Source: Streptococcus urinalis 2285-97
GTDB taxonomy: Bacteria > Bacillota > Bacilli > Lactobacillales > Streptococcaceae
DNA length: 64,000 nucleotides
Reading direction: 5' to 3'
Assembly (NCBI RefSeq): GCF_000188055.2
Contig: NZ_AEUZ02000001.1
Location: 1,440,001-1,504,000, forward strand
Both the position numbers and the translations under genes were made by a program. How positions within the stretch are numbered: the stretch's first letter is position 1; every line of letters starts with the position of its first letter. Below the pieces are notes generated by a model. It saw only the letters and a list, made by a program, of their open reading frames with translations. It had not been told where the DNA came from and searched no databases. Of this stretch, positions 55,494-63,133 are shown one piece after another.

Positions 55494-56234
55494 TTACTGC
55501 TCCCAAGGAAGATAAGGCTTGGTGAAATGCCCAAGGCAAGTGGTCTTGGTGTAGTCCACGTCCAAGAGGTTCAGCTCCTTGATAATCCCTTGTGGGGTTA
55601 GGTCGTAGCGTTCACGAACCACTCCTACTAGTTGTTCAAGAGGATAATCACTTGTCCCAAAGGTGTTCACATAAACACCAACTGGTTCTGCCACACCAAT
55701 GGCGTAAGCCAGTTGTACTTCACAACGTTTAGCATAACCTTCACGGACAAAGTCCTTGGCAATCTTCCGTGCCATGTAGGCGGCTGAACGATCGACCTTG
55801 CTTGGATCTTTCCCCAAGGCAGGGTGACCAAGGTTGGTTAACTTTTCAAGCACTCGAGTCGCAAGCACATAAGGAAGTGGTAAGAACTCAGGGGTTTCAT
55901 CGGTCGCATAACCAAACATAATCCCTTGGTCACCTGCACTACCCTTATCCACACCTTGAGCGATGTCTGGGCTTTGAACTCCAAGCAAATTCGTCACCAT
56001 GACATCTCTCATGCCATAAGGTTCCAGGACTTTTTTGACAATCCCTTCGAGGTTAAAGTAGTACTTTGTTGAGACTTCTCCTGCAACAACCACTTGGTTA
56101 TCTTTGATTAAGGTTTCAACCGCCACACGGCTGTTCTTATCGTGCTTGAGACATTCCGTCACAATAGCATCTGAGATTTGGTCACAGAGCTTGTCTGGGT
56201 GTCCACTTGATACTTGTTCACTGGTAAAAATCAT
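55494..56234 (-). CDS. shortened S-adenosylmethionine synthetase-like protein
   Basis: A 246-residue MetK-like protein, against about 385-400 for the usual enzyme. The N-terminal domain is clear (FTSEQVSSGHPDKLCDQISDA, GSAGDQGIMFGYATDET). After LPLPYVLATRVLEKLTNLG the sequence jumps to GKDPSKVDRSAAYMARKIAK, which is the C-terminal domain. The central domain and the ATP/polyphosphate loop (GGPQGDAGLTGRK in normal enzymes) are absent. It could be inactive, a partner of host MetK, or altered. The ATG at 56234 has GGAGG 7 bases before. It lies with phage methyltransferases that need SAM. Confidence 0.85.
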   Translation of the reverse strand: MIFTSEQVSSGHPDKLCDQISDAIVTECLKHDKNSRVAVETLIKDNQVVVAGEVSTKYYFNLEGIVKKVLEPYGMRDVMVTNLLGVQSPDIAQGVDKGSAGDQGIMFGYATDETPEFLPLPYVLATRVLEKLTNLGHPALGKDPSKVDRSAAYMARKIAKDFVREGYAKRCEVQLAYAIGVAEPVGVYVNTFGTSDYPLEQLVGVVRERYDLTPQGIIKELNLLDVDYTKTTCLGHFTKPYLPWEQ

Positions 56235-56250
56235 GTTTTCCTCCACGCAA

Positions 56251-56278
56251 AAAGCCCAACCCTTGTGGGCTAGGCTTT
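56251..56278 (-). terminator. terminator/attenuator upstream of metK-like gene
   Basis: On the minus-strand RNA AAAGCCTAGCCC-acaa-GGGTTGGGCTTT pairs fully with two G-U wobbles and is followed by two more U. It stands between the late promoter region and the metK-like gene, so it could attenuate late transcription unless antiterminated. Confidence 0.65.
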
Positions 56279-56281
56279 AGT

Positions 56282-56464
56282 TTATTTTACTGATTGTTGG
56301 CCTGCTTCCTAGGCTCGCTCGAGTGCCCTTTTAATTCCCCAAACCGAAACATCGTAGAAATCGAGGTTATCGCTCCAGCGTTGTTCCAAGGTTTCAACTT
56401 GTAGTTACTCTTGAGCAATCCTTGTAAAAATCACATCCAGTTTTTCTTGTTGGCGTTTTGTCAT
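56282..56464 (-). pseudogene. DUF6900-like small protein with two in-frame stops
   Basis: From ATG 56464 (GAGGAGG upstream) the frame reads MTKRQQEKLDVIFTRIAQE, TAA, LQVETLEQRWSDNLDFYDVS, VWGIKRALERA, TAG, EAGQQSVK, TAA (60 sense-or-stop codons). Uninterrupted phage homologues of this kind (DUF6900) are short proteins of about 60 residues with ETLE..N.DxxDFxDVxVW wording. Stops are at codons 20 and 52. The gene keeps its ribosome site and a conserved leader but cannot make a full product. Confidence 0.75.
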
Positions 56465-56528
56465 GTTGATGACCTCCTCTTGTTTTTGTAGGTGTATATT
56501 ACCGTACAAGCGGAAGGTTATCCAGTTA
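56465..56528 (-). promoter_or_regulatory. 64-nt leader element, copy 2
   Basis: On the minus strand TAACTGGATA, then a hairpin CCG-cttgta-CGG running into GGTAATAT, then ACAAGAGGAGG before the ATG at 56464. It aligns without gaps to copy 1 at 50589-50652. Confidence 0.55.
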
Positions 56529-56564
56529 TTACTGGGACATTTTTTATCTTTTTTGACACTTACA

Positions 56565-56573
56565 ATTCTACCA
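56565..56573 (-). promoter_or_regulatory. extended -10 promoter of the late operon (candidate)
   Basis: TGG-TAGAAT on the minus strand, 20 bases downstream of the last TGAACT repeat, so the repeat sits where a -35 would be. This layout suits an activator-dependent promoter driving the metK-HNH side. Confidence 0.5.
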
Positions 56574-56590
56574 CAAATTTTTACAAAGGG

Positions 56591-56662
56591 AGTTCAGACA
56601 TAGTTCAATGTTAGTTCAACATGAGTTCAGCATCAGTTCAAGTTAAGTTCATATATAGTTCA
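56591..56662 (-). repeat. seven TGAACT direct repeats at exact 11-bp spacing
   Basis: AGTTCA on the plus strand (TGAACT on the minus) starts at 56591, 56602, 56613, 56624, 56635, 56646 and 56657. The 5-base spacers differ, so the hexamer is what is conserved. The array overlaps the last codons of the HTH regulator gene and ends just before an extended -10. Pitch near one helical turn implies protein binding to one DNA face. Confidence 0.85.
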
Positions 56663-57135
56663 ACTGACAAGGGACAACCCATCTTGACGAAGATTTGGCG
56701 AATATGTTCCAATAACTTTCTACGCCAATTATGAACCGTTCCACGGCTAATGTGAAATTCCCTCATCAAACTATCCCAATTACACTCTGGCTTTAACATT
56801 TCTTGTGCAAACTCAGCCAGGTCATCCTTAAGAAATCGAATAGCCATCTCAAAATTATCAAGGTCATTTGCCAGTCGTATATATCGTTGAATCAAATCTG
56901 CTAAGAGCTCTTCATTTTCCTGAATCATCTTGTCACGAAAACTTAGGGCTATCACCTCTGAACGTTGATTTGTCGGAGTAGAGGTGACTTTAGGTTCATC
57001 CGACCGTTCGAAGACAAGTGACCCAATCACTTCATTCTCAGTCACAGGCTTAAAATTCTCCAAGCGATACTTCAACATTTCCAAGTCCCCCTTGAGTTCA
57101 TTATAATGCGTTAGGATATATTCCGCTTTATCCAT
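56638..57135 (-). CDS. phage HTH transcriptional regulator (ArpU/late-activator-like)
   Basis: A 165-residue protein. The N-terminal half is helical and charged (AEYILTHYNELKGDLEMLKYRLENF). The C-terminal part carries a sigma-region-4-like HTH (ECNWDSLMREFHISRGTVHNWRRKLLEHIRQIF, about 118-150). Such proteins at the end of the replication module commonly activate late genes. Its gene ends within the TGAACT array, which may be its binding site; that is inference. It overlaps the helicase gene end by 8 bases. Confidence 0.7.
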   Translation of the reverse strand: MDKAEYILTHYNELKGDLEMLKYRLENFKPVTENEVIGSLVFERSDEPKVTSTPTNQRSEVIALSFRDKMIQENEELLADLIQRYIRLANDLDNFEMAIRFLKDDLAEFAQEMLKPECNWDSLMREFHISRGTVHNWRRKLLEHIRQIFVKMGCPLSVELYMNLT

Positions 57136-58504
57136 CCGTTCCTCCTACTTGTGCTTTGACGGATTCAATCAGCCGTGACTGTTGAGCATCTTTGTTTTCC
57201 AGTGCTTTGAGGATTTCCTCGTCAATAGTGCCTTCCGCTACAATATGTTGAATGACCACTGTTTCTGCTTGTTGCCCTTGTCGCCACAGACGAGCGTTGG
57301 TTTGTTGGTAGAGTTCCAAAGACCAAGTCAAACCGAACCAAACCAAGTGATGACCGCCCTTTTGAAGGTTTAGACCATGTCCGCTACTAGCTGGATGTAA
57401 TAAGCCGACAGAAATTTTCCCCTTATTCCACTCACAGATATCCTCCTCAGTTTTAAGGACTGTACCATTAACCTTGAGTTTTGCCAAACGTTCCTCGATA
57501 CGCTGAAGGTCATGTTTGAACCAATAAACAACAAGAACTGGCTCACCGTTGGCAGCTTCAATGATATCTTCCAGAGCATCGATTTTCTGGTCATGTAGGC
57601 TCACCACTTGATGGTCATCTGAGTAGACGGCACCATTTGCCATCTGCACCAGCTTATTTGAAAGGCTTGCCGCATTGGCAGCTGTCACTTCACCGTCTGC
57701 AAGGTCTGCAAGTACGTAATCTTTCTTGAACTGCTTGTAATCAGATTTTTCTTTGTCAGTAAGATAAACTAGCCTCTTGGTCGATATCAATTCAGGCATG
57801 TCCAGATAATCCATAGCTTTCATGGAAATGGTGATGTCGTCAATCTTGTCATAGATTTGACACTCCGCATAATCCATTGGGATATACTCGTAGACAATAT
57901 TGCCGTTCCTACGACCCTCGTCAAAGTATCGACTACGGTATTCTCCGATGAACCGTCCCAAACGTTCCCCACCATCAATAACCTTGAACTCTGCGAACAA
58001 ATCCATAAGTCCATTTGAACTCGGTGTACCAGTCAACCCAACGATACGTTTCATGTAAGGACGCATGGCCATGAAGGCCTTAAAGCGTTTGGACTGCCAA
58101 GATTTGAACGACGAGAGTTCATCAATAACCACCATATCCCACTTGAAGTAGGGGCTACATTGTTCCACCAGCCAGGGGAGGTTCTCACGGTTGACAATGT
58201 AGATGTCCGCATCTTTTTCAAGAGCAGCTCGCCTTTGTTTTGGTGTTCCCACAATCTTGGCATAGCGGAGGTGTCTTAGTTCCTTCCACTGCTCAATCTC
58301 ATCACTCCACACCGTGTTTGCGACACGAAGGGGCGCAATCACCAAGACCTTTGAGACCTCATAACGGTCAAACATCAGCTCGTTGATGGCTGATAAGGTT
58401 GTGGCAGTCTTTCCCATCCCCATGTCTAGGATGACTGCCGCATAAGGTGTCCTTATGATGAAGTCCTTGGTGATTTCTTGATACTCATGTAAATTCAATT
58501 TCAT
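57128..58504 (-). CDS. SNF2/DEAD-type helicase
   Basis: A 458-residue superfamily 2 helicase: motif I LDMGMGKTATTLSAI (about 26-40), motif Ia VLVIAPLRV, motif II VIDELSSFKSW (about 127), motif III GLTGTPSSNG, and motif VI TNARLWRQGQQAETVVI (about 405-421). It is the phage-replication SNF2-like type usually found between VRR-NUC and primase neighbours. It overlaps the VRR-NUC gene by 20 bases. Confidence 0.93.
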   Translation of the reverse strand: MKLNLHEYQEITKDFIIRTPYAAVILDMGMGKTATTLSAINELMFDRYEVSKVLVIAPLRVANTVWSDEIEQWKELRHLRYAKIVGTPKQRRAALEKDADIYIVNRENLPWLVEQCSPYFKWDMVVIDELSSFKSWQSKRFKAFMAMRPYMKRIVGLTGTPSSNGLMDLFAEFKVIDGGERLGRFIGEYRSRYFDEGRRNGNIVYEYIPMDYAECQIYDKIDDITISMKAMDYLDMPELISTKRLVYLTDKEKSDYKQFKKDYVLADLADGEVTAANAASLSNKLVQMANGAVYSDDHQVVSLHDQKIDALEDIIEAANGEPVLVVYWFKHDLQRIEERLAKLKVNGTVLKTEEDICEWNKGKISVGLLHPASSGHGLNLQKGGHHLVWFGLTWSLELYQQTNARLWRQGQQAETVVIQHIVAEGTIDEEILKALENKDAQQSRLIESVKAQVGGTDG

Positions 58505-58766
58505 CTAGCACTTCTCCAATCTTCTCAATACTGTCAAGCACATGAACCTTGAAGCCCAATCGGTCAAACATCCTGTGCCTTGTCATTTGTAACAAGCGTG
58601 GCTTTCCGCTAGGGGCTTTTACTTCCACCATGCCAAAACTACCCTTGGGTAAAAACACCAACCTATCTGGAACTCCGGCAAACGAAGGCGACACCCATTT
58701 GGGACAAATTCCACCACGCTTTTTCACTTCACTCACTAACTTTCTCTCAACAACTTTTTCTCGCAT
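58485..58766 (-). CDS. VRR-NUC domain nuclease
   Basis: A 93-residue stand-alone VRR-NUC (PD-D/ExK fold) with VSPSFAGVPDRLVFLPKGSFGMVEVKAPSGKP containing the D and ExK residues (about 34, 48-50). It probably resolves DNA branch structures during phage replication, alongside the helicase it overlaps. AAAGGA precedes its ATG. Confidence 0.9.
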   Translation of the reverse strand: MREKVVERKLVSEVKKRGGICPKWVSPSFAGVPDRLVFLPKGSFGMVEVKAPSGKPRLLQMTRHRMFDRLGFKVHVLDSIEKIGEVLDEIEFT

Positions 58767-59045
58767 AACAATCCTTTCGTCAAATTGAAGTGTGGAGGTA
58801 TAGTACAGTCATTTCTAAAACTCCTCTTACAGGCTTTTTTATAGTAATTTTTGCTTATAGGATAGTTTTAGAAAAGACCATAATAGACCTACACAAAATC
58901 AAATGATGTTAGTCGTGCTAGTCCTTTTGACTAATCTGTTCTAATGATTAGAGCTCATAAATTCTTGTCATCAGGTCAATGACTAGCACACCTAAAATCC
59001 CTCCCCATCTCCCTTGTGGAGGTAGGACATGGAAAATGATGGTCA
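58767..59045. other. 279-bp non-coding gap with nested inverted repeats
   Basis: Three inverted repeats are visible: TTTCTAAAACT / AGTTTTAGAAA (58812-58822 and 58864-58874), GTGCTAGTC / GACTAGCAC (58915-58923 and 58981-58989), and inside the second CTAATC / GATTAG (58931-58936 and 58946-58951). No convincing gene is seen beyond a 10-codon minus-strand frame at about 58778-58810 with GAGGAG upstream. Candidate origin, structured leader or terminator. Confidence 0.6.
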
Positions 59046-61334
59046 CTAGTCTAGGAAATCATAGTCATCATCAACCAATTTCAAACCTAGAATGAGGTTG
59101 CCTTTACTGGTACGTTTACGTCTAAATCCTGTCTGATCCAGGGCAGAATAAAAATCTGTCGTGCTGCGCGTGTACTCCATATTTTTGGCACAGTAGGCAC
59201 GGTACTGACTGTAGAGTTCTCCAGATTTTTCTGTCAACTGGTTACCAACTTCGCAACAGTCACTAAGGAAGTGCCCTAACCAATCATTGGCTTCTCGGTA
59301 GGCCTTAACGGAATTCGAGACGGCAGCTGGAATCCTTGTCTTGAAGTTTGCCTGGATGGCTTTTTCTGCCCCTTCAATAATCCAAGACATAATAGCTGGT
59401 GCTGCATGGTCGTACAAATAATCCGCAAAGTTCTTGATATCAGAGCGACCAGTGATTTTGGCGTTAAAAGGAATAACCACCAAACGTCGCCAAGTACCAT
59501 CATCGTTCGCTCCCACTTTAGGCAAATGATTGGTGTAAAGAACTAGCGTATGTGATGGCACAAAGTGGAAAGGATCCTTGTACTTCTTCTCAGCTTGGAT
59601 TTCATCCGTTGAGGTAATCTGCTTCACAACAGCCGTATTAAGTCGCATCCCTTCTGCCATCTCAGAAGCAATTACGAGACGCTTCCCTTTAAGCTCCGCA
59701 AGCTCAGGACTCACGTTTCGCTTGTTAGACATGGTTAAGGCATCAGCCGATAATTTCCCAGAGTAGCTTCCTAGCACACGAGCGATGGTATTCCAAAAGG
59801 TAGACTTGCCGTTTGCGCCACCACCATAGGCAATAATCATATGTTCCTGATAAACCTTACCGATTGCGGCCATTCCAATGATTTCTTGAACATAGTCAAT
59901 CAATTCTTGGTCGTTACAGAAAAAGGTAGCCAAGGTTTCCTGCCACAAATCGTGACCTTTGTCACTAGGAGAGACTGCTGTCATTTTAGTAATGTAGTCA
60001 TCTGGATTGTGAGCTTGTTGCCCTTTTGTTCCTTTTCGCAAATCATAGGTAGCTTTAGGAGTGTTAAGCAACATGTCATCACTATCCAACTCTGATAATT
60101 CAACCGTAAGCATAGGCTTGGCTGTATTGTAAACAGCCATTAAATTCTTATAGTCACGGTGTTTCATGACAAATTTGTGGAACTCTTTAGCCACAAGATA
60201 GGCTTTGAGATATTTCAACTGTAGAGGTGTCTCAACAGCATTTTCTAGACGTTTCCCTCCTGCCTTGATGGTCATGTCATCAATACCTGAAGATTGAAGT
60301 TGTTTCTCTGTTGCTTCTAAAAAGGTATTTGCTTCCGCAAGTTGAGCATCGGTAAAGTGTACAACCGCCCCTAATGCTAGCTGCTTATTCTCACGCCAGT
60401 GTGTTCCATCGTAGAAAAGATAGTCTGTCGCATTGGTGTAGGCTAGTTTATTGGCATACTCTCTAGCAAGAACCCCAGCTTCACCAACATCTGAATAGTC
60501 ATCAGGTTTTAGTGATTCCCTTTGAAACTCTTCTGGTGACTTATAATCTTTGGAGTTTTTGATGGTTTTGTTATAAAACCGAACAGCACTTCCCCAAATG
60601 GTGGCAAGCTCCGCCTTCTCAAGAGGGGGAACACATTTGAGAGCTTGTTCATCAAAGCCGTCTCGTGCTTCCTTTGTAACACCTAATCGCTTAAGAATCT
60701 TCGCCGCAAAAACTGACATGGTTGAGTTACGGCTACCTTCAGTGATTGGCCCTGTTGGTGGCTGATAGAAATCTGCATCAAAGTCCTCTTCATCATCTGA
60801 AGTCGTCGTAGCATCGAATAAATCCTCATCAATGGTCAACCAAGAGTCGTGCCATAGGACTTGTGCGTTGGGATTTCCAAAAAAGAAACGGGCCGCATCC
60901 TTGGCATTGGTATCAAAGAAACCATAGTGATTAACAAGTTCTTCTTTTAGTAAGGCATAGGTGTCTTTATCCGTGACTTCATTGATTTGGAAGTAGATAT
61001 GGAATTTTGGTCTCGCAGCCTTATCTCCTTTTTGAACCATATGGTTTCGACTGGTCACTAAAGCAAAGTTGTAATCCGCAAAGAGTTCTTTAAGCAATTC
61101 CTCAGTTACCCACTCATCAGAGTTGTCCGTATGGTCATTATCAATGTCCATGACCAGTACATCTGAGGTGATGAAGTTGGCATTGGAGCGAGTGTTGTTT
61201 GTAAACAAGCCAGCCACATGGTCAAAGAGTGCTACCTTTTGGAGAGTTGTTTTGTCTGAAATCATTACTTGATGAGGATAGACCGTTGTCGTTTGAATAC
61301 CCGTCTGTCCTGAATGAGATAAGGTAAATTGCAT
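59046..61334 (-). CDS. phage primase/helicase (D5-N / P4 type)
   Basis: A 762-residue replication protein. The N-terminal part has an archaeo-eukaryotic-primase-like motif (VLVMDIDNDH, about 64-73). The D5-N domain (about 400-480) is followed by an SF3 helicase/ATPase (YGGGANGKSTFWNTIARVLG, Walker A about 498; VIASEMAEGMRLN; TLVLYTNHLPKVG). A C-terminal winged-helix follows. It starts replication forks for the phage. It is the first leftward gene from the divergent control region. Confidence 0.93.
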   Translation of the reverse strand: MQFTLSHSGQTGIQTTTVYPHQVMISDKTTLQKVALFDHVAGLFTNNTRSNANFITSDVLVMDIDNDHTDNSDEWVTEELLKELFADYNFALVTSRNHMVQKGDKAARPKFHIYFQINEVTDKDTYALLKEELVNHYGFFDTNAKDAARFFFGNPNAQVLWHDSWLTIDEDLFDATTTSDDEEDFDADFYQPPTGPITEGSRNSTMSVFAAKILKRLGVTKEARDGFDEQALKCVPPLEKAELATIWGSAVRFYNKTIKNSKDYKSPEEFQRESLKPDDYSDVGEAGVLAREYANKLAYTNATDYLFYDGTHWRENKQLALGAVVHFTDAQLAEANTFLEATEKQLQSSGIDDMTIKAGGKRLENAVETPLQLKYLKAYLVAKEFHKFVMKHRDYKNLMAVYNTAKPMLTVELSELDSDDMLLNTPKATYDLRKGTKGQQAHNPDDYITKMTAVSPSDKGHDLWQETLATFFCNDQELIDYVQEIIGMAAIGKVYQEHMIIAYGGGANGKSTFWNTIARVLGSYSGKLSADALTMSNKRNVSPELAELKGKRLVIASEMAEGMRLNTAVVKQITSTDEIQAEKKYKDPFHFVPSHTLVLYTNHLPKVGANDDGTWRRLVVIPFNAKITGRSDIKNFADYLYDHAAPAIMSWIIEGAEKAIQANFKTRIPAAVSNSVKAYREANDWLGHFLSDCCEVGNQLTEKSGELYSQYRAYCAKNMEYTRSTTDFYSALDQTGFRRKRTSKGNLILGLKLVDDDYDFLD

Positions 61335-61581
61335 AAATCATAGCCTCCATTTGGGAAAAATAATCTGTGAAGGTTTCCCTTCCTACCTATTAGGGGAAGA
61401 ATGAAGGCATTTAGTCCAAAAAGTTTCAAAAAATTTTTTCTTCTATAAATAACTATTGAGCGACTTCCCATCGCTCAATTTTTTATATTTTTTTGAATCT
61501 GTTTAGACTAAAACGCAAAAAAGTCCCCCTAGTAGGTGTAAGGGAAAGAATAACCCAAACAAACCTAAAGGAGGACTTTCT
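61335..61581. promoter_or_regulatory. divergent control region with mirrored leader elements
   Basis: Two related elements point outward. The minus-strand one is 61374-61453: GGACTAAAT, then CCCCTAATAGGT, then AAGGGAAA. The plus-strand one is 61501-61548: AGACTAAAA, then CCCCTAGTAGGT, then AAGGGAAAG. Each contains the palindrome CCTANTAGG. They flank an AT-rich centre with a strong hairpin. The same element lies before the zinc-finger gene at 30321-30396. AAAGGAGG precedes the 37-aa gene. Confidence 0.6.
61455..61479 (+). terminator. strong hairpin with T-run in the divergent region
   Basis: ATTGAGCGA / TCGCTCAAT (9 bp) with loop CTTCCCA, followed by T6 and more T on the plus strand. It is a good plus-strand terminator although no gene ends there. 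It may end a small RNA or stop readthrough. Confidence 0.65.
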
Positions 61582-61695
61582 ATGGAAAACACCATAAACC
61601 ATCAAGAACAAGAAGACTTGACAGACACACTCATCGCCATCAGCGTTATCGCTAGGCTCTTAGCTCGTAAGTTACAAAAGGAGGAAACTAAATGA
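61582..61695 (+). CDS. small phage protein (37 aa)
   Basis: Translation gives MENTINHQEQEDLTDTLIAI, then SVIARLLARKLQKEETK: an acidic N-terminus followed by one amphipathic helix. AAAGGAGG lies 7 bases before the ATG, and its stop overlaps the next ATG (ATGA), both signs of a real gene. Function unknown; first gene of the rightward replication operon. Confidence 0.75.
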   Translation: MENTINHQEQEDLTDTLIAISVIARLLARKLQKEETK

Positions 61696-62015
61696 GTCAA
61701 CATAAACAACTACTTGAACTAATTACAGAGATGGAAGGCACAGCTAAATACTACCTACGCTTGGTAGATGAGTTCAAGAAACTCCTCTCTAGCGAGGAAG
61801 AAACTGAAACAACTTCTGAAGAACCAAAACCAGAGCCACAAAAGGTACTTAAATTGGAAGATGTTCGAGCCGTTCTTGCGACTAAGGCCAAAGATGGCTA
61901 CAAGAATGAGGTTCGTGCTCTTCTCAATAAATATGGAGCTGAATCATTATCTGCTTTAGCCACTGAGCACTACGCAGCTGTTCTTGAAGAAGCTGGAGGA
62001 ATTGGTCATGACTAA
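61692..62015 (+). CDS. conserved phage protein, unknown function
   Basis: A 107-residue protein with a helical N-terminus (KQLLELITEMEGTAKYYLRLVDEFKKLL), a Glu/Thr/Pro linker, and a conserved C-terminal module (LEDVRAVLATKAKDGYKNEVRALLNKYGAESLSAL). Homologues are often labelled rRNA biogenesis protein Rrp5, which I regard as unsupported. It is coupled to the genes on both sides by overlaps; probably a replication accessory. Confidence 0.7.
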   Translation: MSQHKQLLELITEMEGTAKYYLRLVDEFKKLLSSEEETETTSEEPKPEPQKVLKLEDVRAVLATKAKDGYKNEVRALLNKYGAESLSALATEHYAAVLEEAGGIGHD

Positions 62016-63129
62016 CCATGCCATCCTGTCTGCTTCTGCCTCACACCGTTGGCTCAACTGTCCACCGTCCGTTCGATTGACGGAAGACATGCCAGATGTG
62101 ACCTTAGAGTTTGCTCTTGAAGGATCAGACGCTCACGAGCTATGTGCTTATCTTATTGAGAAGGCATTGGGTAGGAAGGTGCGTGATCCAACTAAGGACT
62201 TATCCTTCTACAATGAAGAAATGCAAAACTGTGCCGAGGAATATCGCAACTACGTCATGGAGCAAGTTGAGAAAGCTAAAGGCTACTCTCGTGACCCAAC
62301 AGTTCTGGTTGAGCAACGACTGGACTTCTCTAAATGGGTACCTGAAGGCTTTGGAACAGGCGACTGTCTGATTGTAGCAGACGGACTGCTTCAAGTTATC
62401 GACTACAAACACGGACTTGGCGTTTTAGTTGATGCAGACCACAACCCACAGATGATGTGCTACGCTCTTGGAGCTCTGGAGATGTTTGTTGGGCTCTATG
62501 ATTTTGACAAAGTCACTATGACCATCTTTCAACCACGGAAGAACCACATCTCCACCTTTGAGATAGATAAGGTTGAACTGCTTGATTGGGCGGAAAACGA
62601 ACTCTCACCCAAAGCTGAACTTGCCTTCAAAGGGGAAGGGGAGATGACCTCCGGTAAACACTGTCAGTTCTGTAAGCTCAAGAATGTCTGTCGCAAACGT
62701 GCAGAGGATAACTTGGCACTCGCCAAGATGGAATTTGCGAACCCTGCTACTCTAGACTATGAGGATATTGCAGAGATTTTACCTAAACTGGACTTGCTGG
62801 TTTCGTGGGCAAATGATGTCAAAGCCTATGCTTTGAAAGAAGCAACTGAAGGATACAATATTCCAGGCTACAAACTGGTAGAAGGACGTTCCGTTCGTAA
62901 GTTTTCAGACGAAGTTGCCGTCAGTCAAGCTGTGATTGAAGCTGGCTTTGACCCTTACGAAAAGAAACTCCTAACTATCACTGCCATGACTAAACTCCTT
63001 GGCAAGAAAACCTTTAATGACCTACTTGGTGGTCTGATTGTAAAACCAAGCGGTAAACCGACACTCGTTCCTCTTGATGATAGTCGTCAAGAGATGAACC
63101 TAGCAACAAATGAATTTAAAGAGGACTAA
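62008..63129 (+). CDS. DUF2800 protein, PD-(D/E)XK exonuclease-like
   Basis: A 373-residue Cas4/RecB-like nuclease-fold protein: SASASHRWLNCPPSVRL start, GTGDCLIVADGLLQVIDYKHGLGV (D and DYK active-site-like, about 112-135), and a C-terminal cysteine cluster CQFCKLKNVC (about 216-225) that could bind Fe-S or zinc. Start ATG 62008. It stands before DUF2815, a ssDNA-binding-like protein, implying a recombination/replication pair. Confidence 0.87.
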   Translation: MTNHAILSASASHRWLNCPPSVRLTEDMPDVTLEFALEGSDAHELCAYLIEKALGRKVRDPTKDLSFYNEEMQNCAEEYRNYVMEQVEKAKGYSRDPTVLVEQRLDFSKWVPEGFGTGDCLIVADGLLQVIDYKHGLGVLVDADHNPQMMCYALGALEMFVGLYDFDKVTMTIFQPRKNHISTFEIDKVELLDWAENELSPKAELAFKGEGEMTSGKHCQFCKLKNVCRKRAEDNLALAKMEFANPATLDYEDIAEILPKLDLLVSWANDVKAYALKEATEGYNIPGYKLVEGRSVRKFSDEVAVSQAVIEAGFDPYEKKLLTITAMTKLLGKKTFNDLLGGLIVKPSGKPTLVPLDDSRQEMNLATNEFKED

Positions 63130-63133
63130 TCTT

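Noticed and set aside
50673..56464. Stop-codon reassignment in the phage, suggested by TAG/TAA inside the methyltransferase and DUF6900-like genes
   Set aside because: Both TAA and TAG interrupt, most phage genes read normally with no internal stops, and no suppressor tRNA is seen in the window. Simple decay fits better.
56591..56662. CRISPR-like array
   Set aside because: The repeat is only 6 bp with 5-bp spacers. It fits a protein-binding array, not CRISPR, and no cas genes are near.
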